A DNA stretch of 64,000 nt from Moringa oleifera (GCA_021397835.1 JAJFZO010000094.1:8408001-8472000); one strand, 5' to 3'. Shown: positions 10,161 through 23,483, numbered from the stretch's first letter. Numbers and translations are program-made. The notes: a model not told the origin generated them from the letters alone.

Positions 10161-12564
10161 CTATCTATTTTCTGCAGCTGGTGAGGAGTTTGCCCTTCTT
10201 TCACGCTGAACAGCTCGAGGGACAAATGTAAAGCCTCGAGTATTGCGACGGCCAAAGCTGAAAGTTGTTGGAGTCGATTCTGACGTGCTTAATTTGGAGA
10301 CAGCTGAAACAAGGCCATCAATGGTTTCATCTTCTATGTCCATGGTACTTGAAGCTTCCTCACCCTTGTAAAGTGCTTGTTTACGCTGGAATTTCTGCCT
10401 CCTTTTCTTGGATGGCTGGGCCTTCTTGAAGAACTCAAATGAAGTTGAAAATTTATGCTTGTCAACTAGATGCTGTTGCCGTCCTTTGTAGCTCTTGAAC
10501 CTCAAACCACAGCCTTCCACAAGGCACTCATACTGTCATACACAACATTGTATGAGATACAAGTCAGTTAAAAACATAATGAAATTAAATCAAGAATTGC
10601 ACATTAAAACAAAATGTGGAGATCCCTAATCCTGTCTCTAAATAACCTTGAGGCAACAGCCAGCAGAAGAATGAACAATTATTCCGTATGCTACCTCCAC
10701 TCTTATTTTCATGGTTAATGCAGGTGCATGGATGGCAGCAGGGAGAAGTGAAACAAATCAAGTAGAGGGAAAGATGAAGGGGTCATTTTTTAAGCTTTTT
10801 CCTATACATCATAGCTAAGTACATATCTAATACACAATTAAAAGGAAGAGATAACTTAAACAATCAGGGGGAAAAAAAAGAATAAAGCAACATATCCTAC
10901 GAGAACAGAGCAATTTCATGAGACATAGTACAAAGGAATAAAGAAAAATGATACCATATCATAGCCGCGGGCAACTTTGGCTTGAAAGAAGGAATCATGT
11001 GCTTCAGATACATGTATGCTCAGCAACCATGAAGTCGGGTAAACCCTAGAGCACACTGAACAAGATGCAGTATGCCGTGTATTATAATGATCCTCAAAGT
11101 CTTCTAAGGAATTCAAGTGTGCACCACAACCAACAATAGGACAAAAAATCCCTCTGAGGAAACATTAGTTTCAAGATTAGGCATAACTCCTTTGTGCATG
11201 GAAGTAAAATTAGTTATTGATTAAAAGTATCAAACTTCAAAAGCTTCAAACATTAGTTATTGTTTCATATAAGTGAACATCAGCCAATAAATAAAAGGAT
11301 TCCTTAGCAAATAGCCACAAAATCTTGATCACCATATACTACAATCAAAGAACGAGATATATCTTTCTCAATGTAAAATAAGAAACAAGTATTAGCAGAT
11401 GCAAAACATTGAATGATGGAAGCCCCTGAGCACAAAATGCAGAACTACAAATTTCTGCAGCTCCATAACACAGATTTGGTTTAGAAGCAGAACACCACAC
11501 AGCAATCTGTAGCTTCCAAAAATCACAACTTTGATAAGCCTTCCCCCTCCAACCTACTCAAAAACTAGGCACATAACAGCTCTTGATTGACCATCAATTG
11601 CTAGCTGCACCTGATAATGGCATTACAACCAGGCCTAAAAGGGAAAAAGAAAAATGATGAAATTTCTAGTTAAGGATCAGTACCTGTTATCCTTGTCTTC
11701 CATGTGCTCAATATGATGCTTTTCATCTTCAGTTAAATCCAATGCAACCTGCATATCAAGACAAGGACAAATGCCTAAGTACGGATATAGTCCTTTGAAA
11801 TTAAATGCGTAAATTAGGAAGAAACAACAAAAGTCAGAAAAGAAAAAACTAAGAGAAAATTCAAGAGAAGAAGATACATAACACCAATAATCATTCTTAA
11901 TATGACACCACAGATTACCAAAACACAAGAAATTGGTGTCTCACCAATCTATCTCAAATTGCAAAACCAATCATAAGAAAGACTTCAAGTTCACTTCAAA
12001 AAAGTTAGTGCAAAAGATTCTGCTTATATCCCATAGGCCGGTAAGTATGATTTCTGAGGGTGAAAGTAGAAATTGCGAAGAAATTTTCGGTTTTTTTTTT
12101 TCAAAAATTTAATATTCTGCAAGTATAATAGTTTCGAGCAGATCTTAATCGTCCAAGCAACTAACTCCACCAAATTTGATAGTCCAAAAAAAAAAGAGCA
12201 AATTGATAGCATAGTTGCTTAAACCAAAACTTTACACTAGAAAACAGACACGTAATCCCTCTAATTGGAATTTGGCTAACATTGAGAAATGAACAGCAGA
12301 AACGAAGGAGTGAGATACCAATTATCTGCTAAACGCATACTAACAAATTGCAATTAAACGAAATGTTGAAGAAAAACTTAACTCCACCTATAAATAGAAA
12401 GATCGTTAAAAGACTGAGAAAGTAAAGACGAGGACCTGTTTAGCAAGAAGCTCTCTCTCGATGTTGCCAGAGGCAAAGAACGGTGAATCAGGACCAAAAC
12501 TTCGTCGAACCGAGGTCCAGCAGGGGAAGCCTAACTCGCATTTGTTGTCCACAGCCATAGTCAT
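10161..12564 (-). CDS. C2H2 zinc-finger protein, ZNF511-like
   Basis: Four exons on the minus strand (12564-12436, 11748-11684, 11153-10955, 10532-10161) join in phase to give 254 residues. The family is the conserved eukaryotic ZNF511 type, which has three atypical C2H2 fingers and a basic tail. The first finger runs from CPIVGC to H...H, the second is CSVC...HVSEAH, and the third is CLVEGC...HLVDKH, each C-x2/4-C-x12-H-x4-H. After the fingers come a Lys/Arg-rich stretch (KKAQPSKKRRQKFQRKQ), an acidic Ser-rich region, and FSFGRRNTRGFTFVP near the end. The start is ATG at 12564; a second ATG two codons later (MAVDNKCELG) could serve equally. The protein is probably nuclear; its molecular role in plants is not clear to me. 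Confidence 0.88.
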
Positions 12565-13981
12565 GGCTCCTGTCCTTTGCTCGCGAGACTGGTAACAGAG
12601 TCACTGATTCTGATTTTGATTTCGGGTTCATTTTTGATGCTTAGGAACCAAGCCGAAAATTCTCTCTGGTATGTTCTTCGGCTTCGACGTTAAGCCCACT
12701 TTAGGCCCTAATAAAACCCAGTTTCGGCCCATCATTAGAACCACTAACAAACCCAGCCCTTTTTTTTCCTCTCAAACAAAAATGATATATATATATATAT
12801 ATATTGCCTAAATTTTTTTTTAAAAAAGGGTAAAATATCATCCTAAATTTAAAAATAATTTTCTTTTCTAATCTTATTTGAAATAAAAAAATTTAAGATA
12901 ATTAAGTTTTATGATATGATCTTTTAATGAAGGTAATAAGAATTAATCAAGATCATCAAGTTGGCATGCAATTTGCATAGTCAATGGTTCTAGTGCATAA
13001 ATTTTAGGAAAAAATGTAAATTAACCCACAAGAGCAATGAATTAGTGGGGATTTGACCTCTAATTCGCAACGCCATGCTAATAATCACAGTAGATTAATT
13101 AATATGGGTAGTTACCCTTTCACGGGTGAAGAAGAAAAGTCACAATTTTATGACTTAGTCTATGGCAAGATTATTTGGGTTAATTAAGCATTGGCGCCCG
13201 ATTTGCCTAAATTATAAGTGGTAACTCTTTCATGGAAATTAAGTGAACCCTTTAAATTAATCATACTAATTAATTTAATTATTGGATTAAAATAATTAAT
13301 TTCTAGGGTTTTCCATCAATATACAGACAGATTAAACGAACCATATTATTGTCTGTGTTCTTCTAGATGCAATTAATCTTTGTCAAATTTGTTGGTGAAA
13401 GTGATTAATATGGATTGGTTGAGTGATGACATGAAAAGCTGCCGTGAGATTATATGGACCAATTAATGCATGTGGGAAAGGCCTCTCCTTGCACGACTTA
13501 GTGATATTAACTTTATGTATATCTTAATTATAAATCTTGGAGCTTATAAAATAGTAAGCCATTTATGCAAGTGTCAAGGGAAGCATTCCCCATGTGGAAT
13601 ATATGCATTTTCTAGTAAGATTTTGTTGGTGGGTCACTTTCTATTGACGTACAAGCAAGAGATGATCAAGTCTTTATAGAACCCTAATTAACCAGCTATG
13701 GCACGCGTTTAAGTGATGAAAGCTTTGTATAGAGATAATTATTTTTTAAAAAATAATTATATTTTTATAATTTGTTGTATTTATATAAAAAATAATAAAA
13801 ACTTAATAATTATTTTTTTTAATGAGAGAGAAAGATGTGTACCAATGCAAGAGGTTAAAATATGAGTTGGTTACTAGAATGTTGAATATATATGCACAGA
13901 GCTTAGACCAAGTACACAAAGCAGCTTGTCTAACATATTGAAATGGTATTCTCAAGGTTTATCGATCGACAAGGTCTCTTC
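12565..13981. other. Intergenic: divergent promoter region of ZNF511-like and peroxidase genes
   Basis: The zinc-finger promoter (to about 12.7 kb) and the peroxidase promoter share this AT-rich spacer. It contains an (AT)n tract at 12785-12804 and long A/T runs around 13740-13820. I see no coding exon; the longest open frames lack codon bias and recognisable motifs. Confidence 0.55.
12785..12804. repeat. Dinucleotide microsatellite (AT)10
   Basis: A run of alternating A and T lies in the spacer between the divergent zinc-finger and peroxidase genes. Confidence 0.9.
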
Positions 13982-13990
13982 TTTATATAG
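13982..13990 (+). promoter_or_regulatory. Probable TATA box of the peroxidase gene
   Basis: TTTATATAG lies about 90 bases upstream of the peroxidase start codon at 14081, a normal distance for a plant core promoter. Confidence 0.55.
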
Positions 13991-14080
13991 ATATACTCAT
14001 AGTTAGTCATCAGCTCGCTTTCATTGGAGAATATCATTGTAGGAGGTGAAGAAGTAAGCTGTGTGGATAGGAGGGGAGAC

Positions 14081-15565
14081 ATGGAGAAATACTACTGGAG
14101 AGGGTTGGCTTTGGTGATGGTGATGATGATGATGATGCAGAAGGGAGAAGGGCAATTAGCAGAGAACTTCTACGGCTTGAGTTGCCCGAACGTGGAGTCC
14201 ATCGTTCAGCAGGCGGTGTCTACCAAGTTCAGTCAGACGTTCACTACAATTCCGGCGACTCTCCGTCTGTTCTTCCATGACTGCTTCGTCGAGGTATGCT
14301 CGTTTTTCATGCTTCTGTTTCAGGAGTACTTATTAATTTACACATTCTTATATAGACATTTGATGATACTGCGAGATGCGCCCAGAAGACAGGCTTTTCC
14401 ATTAGGGTTCCTAGATAGATAAAGCATGCACCATTCGTTAGACGCATATATAGATCGCACAAGGTTCTTAAAGAAGACAGGTTAGAGAAACTCTGAAGAT
14501 GCCGGCGTTGACTTCTGAAACAAAAACTATTTTCGGGTAGGTTTAATTGGTCATGGTCACACTTGGAGGCTGCTGTAGAATACGCTAAGTGGACCTGAAA
14601 GTTGATCTGAATGAACCTAACATGCATGACATCCGGGCTGGTTGTGCGTGGAAAATGGGTTATTCAAGACTTCTATTCTCTTATTTTCTTTGCTGGATAT
14701 ATACTTTTCAGGGATGCGATGCTTCGGTCATGATTGCATCGCCCAATGGGGATGCAGAGAAGGATGCTTCAGATAACCTTTCCCTAGCTGGAGATGGCTT
14801 CGATACTGTAATCAAGGCCAAACAGGCCGTGGAAGCTGTCTGTCCTGGCGTGGTCTCATGTGCGGACATTTTAGCACTTGCAACTAGAGATGTCGTCGTC
14901 CTGGTAAGCATATTTGAAACCAATTTCTGATTCATTTTCCACTTAGAATCAGAACGTCCTACAGTGTTTAACGTACCTAAAACTCTCAGGCTGGAGGTCC
15001 TTCATACAGTGTGGAGCTAGGACGTCGCGATGGCCTTGTGTCACAAGCATCCAGGGTGGCTGGAAATCTGCCAGAGCCGGAGTTCACTCTTGATCAACTG
15101 AACTCCATGTTTACCAAGCACAACCTAACCCAATTCGATATGATTGCCTTATCAGGTGCTCACACTCTGGGATTCTCCCACTGCAGCCGCTTTGCTCATC
15201 GTCTCTACTCGTTCTCTGGGTCCTCTCCGGTCGATCCTTCTCTGGATCCAGACTACGCCGAGCAGCTCAAGAGTTTCTGCCCTCAAGATGTAGATCCCAG
15301 CATAGCTATCAACATGGACCCTGGGACTCCGAGAACTTTCGACAATGTGTATTACCAGAACCTGGTTGATGGGAAGGGCCTGTTCACTTCAGATCAGGTG
15401 CTGTTCACTGATCCTGCATCGGAGCCTACTGTGACTGAATTTGCTCAAAATCCAGGGGACTTCAGTGGTGCTTTTGTAACTGCGATGAGGAAGCTTGGCA
15501 GGGTTGGGGTCAAGACTGGTAACCAAGGAGAGATAAGGCGGGACTGCTCGGCCTTTAATTCATGA
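14081..15565 (+). CDS. Class III secretory peroxidase (PER55/16/51-like)
   Basis: This secreted haem peroxidase oxidises phenolics and other apoplastic substrates with H2O2 in cell-wall lignification or ROS handling. Three exons (14081-14293, 14712-14903, 14990-15565) give 326 residues. A signal peptide comes first; its hydrophobic core is a Met-rich run (VMVMMMMM). The mature protein starts near QLAENFYG. Distal catalytic Arg62 and His66 sit in [16 protein letters not shown], split by intron 1. The proximal haem-ligand His193 is in [12 protein letters not shown]. The eight expected cysteines appear present. I chose ATG 14081 because it starts the signal peptide directly; the longer upstream frame begins only at a TTG. 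The closest Arabidopsis relatives I recall are PER55, PER16 and PER51. Intron 2 is only 86 bases. Confidence 0.95.
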
Positions 15566-16390
15566 AAGCAGGATCTTAACAGTGTCGTCTAATAAGGGAC
15601 ATTCAATCATGAAATAAATATCCCCAGGGGAACTCTGCCATCGATCAAGTTCTTATTCAATTTGTTCAAGTTGTTTCAGTAAAATCAAATTGGATTAGAT
15701 GATGATTGTGTTTGTTGTAAAAGGAAATAGTCACAATCATGAACATATATATAGCTCATTAAATGAGTTGTAAAAAGATTGTTACTGCTTTCTGCAAATG
15801 TCAGTATCAGATCCTGAATAAAACCAGTGTTTTCCAGGATCCTGCCTCTGAATGTAGCCTGGACAAGAATCTAAATGGAAGCTGAATGCATAAAAGAAAA
15901 AGAGAAACTTTAAAAAAAAAAACAAAAAATTGACTTTAATCTTCCAGATAAAGAACACCCTCTTGTCCAAATAAGCAGATGGAAAATGTACAATACCCTT
16001 AACAATTAACATACAAGCTTCCACAACTAGATGGTTTGCATGGATACAATATAAAAGAAACAACAAGTCTGACAAGTTTAATTTCCTGTGAAGACAGTAG
16101 GACGGTACCTGAACCTTCATTTTTGTGCAATACATGTTCTGACAAATTTCAGGACATCAACTCCCCAGTGTTTGTGGCCAAAGATTCCCCGAGCTGAAGG
16201 GGAGTACTCCTCTAACATGTTCAAAGTTCCTCGAGACAAATTCAAGCATGCCTGCCTCTGCTATTCTTTCAACATGTGTTATCACAAATCTGAGGACATG
16301 AGATACAACCTAGCTCACATGACATAAACACTGCCATAAAAATTGTTGAAAAATACTCGGAAGGCTCTACTTCAGCACTTGATCTTTGCA
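15566..16390. other. Intergenic: convergent 3' flanks of peroxidase and MFS gene
   Basis: The 3' UTRs of the peroxidase (+) and the transporter (-) face each other here. Sequence around 15700-15760 is typical 3'-flank DNA. No further gene is visible. Confidence 0.55.
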
Positions 16391-19326
16391 TCAAGTGCGT
16401 GATTTTCCATAAAGGTTGGTGTAGACAATCTTAGTTCGATGTACAAGGATCATGCTTAAGAGGAGGGCAATGATGCAAAATCCAGACATGATCATGGAAG
16501 TGAGGAAGAAGCATATGGCACCTTCGCACTTAAGTGGTTCATCCTGTGCAAGCAAGGACGAGAAGATTGGCCTTGAATTTTGCATGTGGAGAAGGTTTCC
16601 ATGAGCTTGCCTCTCTGCTTCTCGGTCATATATACTACTAGCAATTAGACCCGAAAAGACTAGTGAACCTGCAGGATTTGCCAGGGTGAGGAAATTGTAC
16701 AACACCCCAAATTTTTTCAGGCCAAACAACTCAGAAGCAGTAGCCGGCACGATTGCCCAGTGGGCACCATATCCAAGCCCTGTCAGCAGGGTACCCACAT
16801 ACATTGCTCCAGGCCATCCAAAAGCAAAGAAGACATGCCCAACAGCCATGATAAGTTGGGCAGCAGCCATTGCTATTGGTCTTGGATAAGCATAGTCCCT
16901 GGCATAGCAAAAATGCATAAGAAAGACGAATAGAACTTAGTTTTCCAAATTTAATAAGCACGTACGAAGACATGAGATGTCTTTTGTACCTTATTATAAT
17001 CTCAGAAATATAGCCTCCACCAATGCGGCCAAGAAAGTTCCAAATGCTGAACATTGATACAAATACATGTGTATTATCATACCCCAGAGACTGGCTCATC
17101 TGGCCAAGATTATCAATCACTGTCAGCCCAGATCCAGATCCCAATAGAAGTGAGAAAAAGATAAGCCAAAAGTCTGCCTTGATCAAAGCCTGCATCAAGG
17201 TGAAGTCCTCCCCTCGATGAGGACCTCTTCTTCTTTTCACTCTCACTGCCCCTTCTGCAGCTGCTTGGAATAGTTTTGCTTGCAACTGAGCAATTCGTTT
17301 CTGCCTCTCCAATGCAGGAAGCAAGTCTACCTCCTTTGGTTTCTCATCCTCCAACTCACTCAATATTACCTCATGACCATCCTGCTCAGATTTCCCAGGC
17401 TCTTGATCTTGCTGCTTGGGCAGAAGAACCTCTTCAGCTGGATCAGGCACTGAGCAGAAACTCAACGACACAGGAATCAAAATAGGAATAACAAGGAGGA
17501 TGAACAAAATCAGTGTGAAGATTATAATCACTTTGTGGCTCAATTCGACTAGATCTTCAACCAGCATGACCCCCATCAAATAAGCAGCCAATAGAAGGCA
17601 CACACTGTAAATGAAAGTAAAGCTCGATCCATCTGAGGCCCGGACTTGTCTGTGACCTCCAACAGGTCTTATGATGAACATTAGAGCAAAGACTACCATT
17701 GCTGGCCCAACAGCAACCATGAATATAAGAGATGCATGATCAGGGGAATGGATCACTGTATATATTTGTGTCAGAATAGCACCACCCAACCCAGCAAAGC
17801 CCTTTAATATTCCCACCACAGGACCCCGACTTTTAGGAAAGTTTTGTACACAAGAAACCAAAGCAGCTGTGTTGAAGTAGGTTTCGCCATTGTTGCCAAC
17901 AAATATAAGGATGCACATCTGCATACTGATATGTGTTAACAATTTAACCAATTCAAGACCGGAAATACGGTTAAATGTTTTTTTATTTCAATTATAGAAG
18001 TACCATTCATCAAGTCAGTATGCATAGGCATCTAAAAGGTAAAGAAAACCTACTTTTAACATTCTCAGAACCTGTGGATCCTATGAGATTCACAGAGCAC
18101 ATAATCCATCATAGAAATCACAACTGTCAACAATTTAACCAATTGATTCCTCCAAAATAAATTAGTATAACATAAATACTCTAGAAAAGGCACTGCCCAA
18201 ACAGCACATGCCTTCTTTGGACATGTCATCATCAGTATTTTTGTACTCAAATGTTAGCAAATCCGTTAGTGCAAAATGTCTAAAGAAATGGGTAGAAAAT
18301 GTGTAGGGAAATGGTGATCAGTACAAGCAAAGCTCCATGAGAATAAAAAAATGAAATGCCTTGTTGAAATATTCAAATTCAAATCCCCCATCCTGTGCAG
18401 ATTTCATCAAAGTCCATTTCAGGTCAAGCAAAAAGCTTTCAAGGCGGTTCAAACAACTACATTTTATAGTCTCATGGATCAACTTAGTGCAACAAAAAAT
18501 ACGACAATGTTAACATCAGAAGAGCTTACATTTCTGCCTCCTTTGATTAACCATTAAGCATTAAACCTCTTACATTAACAGAATCATTTTGCTCAAGCTA
18601 ATAGTGAAAGCATGGAGACTAAAAAGATAAAAACATAATTGTAACAATCCAAATCCACAAGGAAGATCGACCCAAATAAAAACAGTAAAATGAACAAAGA
18701 AGAACTGAAAGAAGAAACAGAGGATCCATTTATAAGTAAAAAGACAAAACTTGCAACACGAACATCTTTTATCAAATTAGTTGAACTATTGATAGATCAT
18801 GAACTATAGCAATCAAGACAGATTTAAACACTGAAACCAAAAATCAACTATACCGTTTCACGGACATCAAATCAAACATCAACTACGTTCAGCTAAATGT
18901 AAATCAGACAGAGAAAATAGAAGAAAAGATCGAAAAGACAATCAAGTAGAGGGAAGTAAAGTAAAAGTAATCTATTTTGTTGATACTCACTGCCCACAAA
19001 GGCAGAACCGGAGCTCGACCAGTTACGATCAACCAAACCCAACCATAACCAATAAAGTTCTGCAAAGCACCAACAAGCAAAGCACCCCATAAAGGCAACA
19101 ACTCGCACAAGGTTCCAGCCAAGAACCCAACACTGTCTCCCAGGTCCTTAGCCACACCTAACCTGGCAATCTGCCTCTGGTTATAGTTCAACGAACTCTT
19201 TATCACAGGTGATATGCTCCCAAACAGATACCCAATCCCTGCACAGGACTGTATCCACATTGCAGCTACGAACACCAGCCATCTATTGTTGACAAAATTA
19301 CCAATCCTCTCTCGCAAACTTCTCAT
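16391..19326 (-). CDS. Nodulin-like major facilitator superfamily transporter
   Basis: This is a multi-pass membrane transporter of the plant nodulin-like MFS family (NFD4-like); its substrate is unknown. Three minus-strand exons (19326-18991, 17918-16990, 16898-16391) give 590 residues in one frame. Residues 1-112 start MRSLRERIGNFVNNRWLVFV and include the family's first membrane helices with GIGYLFGSISPVIK. The central exon has GNNGETYFNTAALVSC and KGFAGLGGAILTQIY, then several helices, a charged cytosolic loop of about 80 residues with many Glu, Lys and Gln, and the second half starting GEDFTLMQALIKADFW. The last exon carries GTLLTGLGYGAHWAIVPATA and ends RTKIVYTNLYGKSRT. Twelve membrane spans are expected. 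Intron 1 is 1.07 kb. From memory, the Arabidopsis relative At5g14120 neighbours a peroxidase gene, as here. Confidence 0.93.
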
Positions 19327-22300
19327 GATTCAATAAACCGAAACACGCCAAAAGGAACTGTGATTATCTCTATATTGTGTTTCTGGGTTTTGCTTCGGCT
19401 AATGGGAAAGAATTTTGGGTGGAGATGGGAAGCTGGAAAATGGATATTTCAAGGAGATGTTTATTTTGTGTCTTTGCCTTATACGGGGGCTTTATATATT
19501 TATTGTTTCATGTCCTAAGAAAAGAGAGGAAGGCAGAGGCACAGGAAATAATGATGTGCTGCTTCTTCGGGACAGATCATGATTCACGGGCATTTATTTA
19601 TTTAATTCCATGGAAATGACATTTTTTTTAAAGACATTTATCAAAAAGTATCACGTGGGAATTACGCTTGCCAGATGGGATTTACTCACCATCTTTCTAT
19701 AAGAAGAGAATTCAGAATTGACTTCGAATCGGCTCATCGTTGGCTTCAAAACAGATGACTTTTAGACTGACTTCCCAGGCCCTTTTGCCATGACCATTGG
19801 CTTACAATCTCTTATTAGGCTTCTGGGTGCCTGCTCGTTTACAGTTTGACGGTTGAGATCGACTATGCTTTGTGTTCTGTGTTCTCCACTGTTGCATTGG
19901 GGCAAAAGTACTTTATTTTATCTGCAACAACAACTCCTCCAAGCAAAAAGGAAGTGCATTTTTAAGCTTCATCAGATTTCAAAAGGATAGATTAAACAAC
20001 TTCTAAACACTTATGATCAGGCTTTCAATATAAGAAAAGAAAGTTATAAATCACTAATAAAATGACAGAAGAAGGAACGAATAAACCATCATTTTTTTTT
20101 TCTTCTGAGAGTGCAAATGACCAAGTTATGCTTGCTAATCGGTTCCGTGACTGGATCAACTGGCTCCAGTAGATCTGTAAGAACACATAGGACAAATTAC
20201 TGCCTTTGAAGACATATAGATATAAAAATGAAAATCTGAGAAGTAAGCCAACTCTTTCTTTCTCCTTGCTGACCGAGAAAAAAAAAAGGAACAGAGGTGA
20301 ATAAAAGGGTTTGTGAAAAAGTCCCCGAAAGACGGGAAGGTGAATATCACATGATCGTACCACATGGCACTAGGGGGTAAACCATGAACAAAGATTCCCT
20401 GCTTACAATCCCTGTAAGAAGCATAAAAGACTGTTGTTGGAAGCACTAGCTAGGTTGACACAAATATATTTAGGCCGCCAAAAATGACTGACCCTCATCA
20501 TTTACTCAAAAAACCAGAATAGCAGAAGACCCACGACAGTATATCTTAAAAATAGACGACTTTTCCAGTCCCAGCCTGCAAATAGAAAAGAAAATGAAGA
20601 CGATAAAAGAAAACCCTTTTAAGTCTTCTTCGTTTATAGTCATTTATTTCTCTTTAACAAAAGCAATTATCAATTTTTAGAAAAAGAAAAACTTGCACGG
20701 TTTGCAGAGACAGAATTTTCAATTGCTCGAGATCTTGACTACCAGAGACAAGCTACTTTAAGTCTCAGAGAAGAATATTTATCTCTTCTCACATAAGGAA
20801 TCTCATATCTGTTTGATTGTTTTACAATGCTTAAGCCTTGTCAGGGAAGTTGGAGTTTTCTCCATTAACTTTAATTAAGACATTATATCAAACATCTTGC
20901 AGACCATTTGAAATGTTACTGTTTTATAATTAAACAGATAAGCCACCCACAGCCAACCCCCACCACCTACTCTCTCTACTCCACACAGCACATAAATTAC
21001 GCGTAGAACATGAATAATAAACTGAAAGTCTAATTTGGTTTCTAGAGAAAATGAAGTAAGATGGGGAAGAGGCAAACCATGGAACATGGGGCACCTGGCT
21101 TGGCTTAGTTTTGGAGCTATCCCTTGAGCAGGACAAAGCACAAGTTGCAGGGTTGTTGTGCGCCCTTTGGGCTTCATTGCATCTCCGCCGTTTTGGTAAC
21201 AGAGGTGACAAATGGCCTTTCTAGCAATAAATGGTCGTATAAACCCCCAAAACGCTAATGTTGCATATGATTGTGACCATGAAAAATCGGTGGGTATGTT
21301 GCAGCTTCTTTGATGATGGATTATAACTCATTGTGTCTCATATCTATCTATAGAACTGATACACAGACAAATAAATCAATCATTACTCATTGGCCTTTTC
21401 CAGATAACATTTGTCTACTTTTATTATTCAGAGACATTTGATACGAAGTTATCTAATTTATTTACACCTTAGTGAGTTTTTTTTTTTTATCTTAAATATT
21501 TTAGTAACAAAATTATGAAAAAATATTATTTTTAGAAATTTTTACTATTATTTATAATTTTTAAGAGAAATATCATTTTATAATTTTCATATTTTTTAAA
21601 TAAATCCAAATATTTTTGCAATAATCAATTTTACTTTCGAAATAATAAATTGACTCAAATGACTCTTGCGTAAAAAAAAAAATCAATAAATTTAGGATTT
21701 TATGCAATTACATTCAATGTTCTTAAATTCAAAGAAATTTAATGGTAAAAAATCAGATGGGATTCAATTAAAGGTTGAACCATAATGATTTAATAAATAA
21801 TTATTATATTTTAATATCTATTATTAAAATAAATAATATGAAAAATATAGATAATAATTATCTTTAAAACTAATAAAAGAAATATAAAAATTATTTTTTA
21901 AGTTTTGTCTTTATTTTTTTTCAAAACAATGTCATTTTGATAAAATTTCAAAATTTTTATGATAACAATATCATTTTGATGATATAAGTAAATCAAATCA
22001 GTTTTTAATAAATTTAACCACTAAAAAATTGATTCAGCTTTTAAAAAATTAATTATATTTAAATTTTGAGGTAATTAACCGACAATTACATCATTTGATC
22101 TGAAAAACCATTAAACTTTGAACGATTCTCCTAAATTTTTAATCAGCTCAAGAAGCCTGTGATGTAAATATACCAAAAACACAACTAATTTAAGAATCCA
22201 GTAGCTAAAAAGTGGGCATCTAGTAGGGTTTTTGTTTCTTACCCATCAAAAGCAAAGAAATTGAACATCTATCATCATCCCACGAGTTCCTTGATTTCTT

Positions 22301-22726
22301 ACTTCGGACACAACAAAAAGGCAAAGAACCAATCAAGTTTCTGTCTGTCTGTCCGTCAAGTGGGGACGCATTGAAAAGACAGTATAAATATATGCAAGAT
22401 ATAGTCAAGATGGAGACAACCCAACTGCTTTGATAAACCAATGTGATAATATAAATATTTCTATGAAAAAGATACAATTGAATAAGAAATGTTAATGGGC
22501 ATTTAATTTGTGCAATTTGTGTTTGTGTACAATGATTGGGATGAGTAGATTTGTCTTTTAATGAATACATTTGTCTTGGTAGCTATCCAATTTCACCAAG
22601 GTAAACATCCTCGCCTAAGCTTATCCACTCCTTCTTGTCATTATCCCTTTTCAACTATTGGATTAACATTTAATTAAGGATTGACAACAGTCAATTGTTG
22701 GTTAACATGAAGCTTGGGCTACTCGC
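19327..22726. other. Intergenic, 3.4 kb, mostly AT-rich
   Basis: The proximal part is the promoter of the minus-strand transporter. Beyond it, 19.7-21.4 kb has moderate base composition and scattered short open frames on both strands without family motifs. From 21.4 to 22.2 kb the sequence is extremely AT-rich. I looked for conserved microRNAs, snoRNA boxes and tRNAs and found none until the tRNA-like fragment at 22727. Confidence 0.5.
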
Positions 22727-22790
22727 GTCGATATGTCCGGGTGGTTAAGGAGGTAGACTTGAGATCTACAGGGCTACGATTTGAACAAAG
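22727..22790 (+). pseudogene. tRNA-Ser(UGA)-like fragment, decayed or a SINE head
   Basis: The sequence starting GTCGATATGTCCGGGTGG closely resembles the 5' half of a plant nuclear tRNA-Ser. The anticodon arm is still perfect, GTAGA-CTTGAGA-TCTAC, with anticodon TGA. The first bases match the usual acceptor and D-arm sequence. The 3' half is not normal: the variable arm is shortened, the expected B box is reduced to something like GATTTGAAC, and no TATCGAC is found to close the acceptor stem. It is therefore a tRNA pseudogene or the tRNA-derived head of a short interspersed element. I could not identify a tail or target-site duplication. Confidence 0.55.
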
Positions 22791-23483
22791 TCCGGTTTCC
22801 AAATTTTTTCTTGTTCAGTTTTTGCACGTTTCCGGCCTTCTGAAAAGCGAATCAGAGCCCAGCCATTCTCTGAAAGCCCTATGTTGGTGGGCCTGAGCAG
22901 GGAAGGAGAAGCTTAAGCATTCTTGCTGGTGGGTCTTACTGAGACTTCTAGCAAGATAGCTGGTGGGTCTCTTCAATATTTGGGGGATCAGAATCTCTTC
23001 GGCATACGGGTGCCTTGCTCGAGAGGGATTTCCATGAAAAGCACATCAGAGAATACTGAGCTTGTAAGCAATCGAAAGATGCTTTCGGGTATTGTAAAGT
23101 CTCCATTTTTTATTTTTATTTTTGTAATTCATGGTAGTACCATTGTGGCATGTAGAAGAGTAAGAGTTATACTGCCCATGGGTGCAGAGTCCTGACGGAC
23201 TAAATACTGTGGCTATCCACTTGTTCAACTGGAAGTTTCCCTTTAGGCAGTACTGCATGTAACAATGGGTGAAAAAATGTGAATCCGAATAGCTTGGTTG
23301 TGTAATCGTTACTTTTCCAAGTCATCAAACTCTTGTCTCTTCCTCCTAAGGCTAGTCTTCACCTTTATAATCATCTCTCTCATTTTCCCATCTCCACTCA
23401 TTACACCCATTAAGGATCAAGATTGGTGATTGCTTTCTGGGTGTTTGTGTGATAGACTCTGTGAGTCTGTGAGAGACAGGAAG
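22791..23483. other. Intergenic upstream of the first DUF3339 gene
   Basis: This part is less AT-rich than its surroundings. It holds three loose copies of a 12-base word, G(C/T)TGGTGGG(T/C)CT, near 22882, 22925 and 22961, and then the promoter and leader of the first DUF3339 gene. No protein-coding exon is evident. Confidence 0.45.

Noticed and set aside
10930..11116. A separate 66-residue minus-strand protein with Cys and His residues
   Set aside because: It is exon 3 of the four-exon ZNF511-like gene read into the intron, not an independent gene.
14024..14080. Longer N-terminal extension of the peroxidase
   Set aside because: It begins at TTG rather than ATG and would put a charged leader before the signal peptide; ATG 14081 starts the signal peptide properly.
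20156..20446. A minus-strand exon-like segment following CTTCTTACAG
   Set aside because: The acceptor looks fair, but no partner exon, donor or family resemblance could be found on either side.
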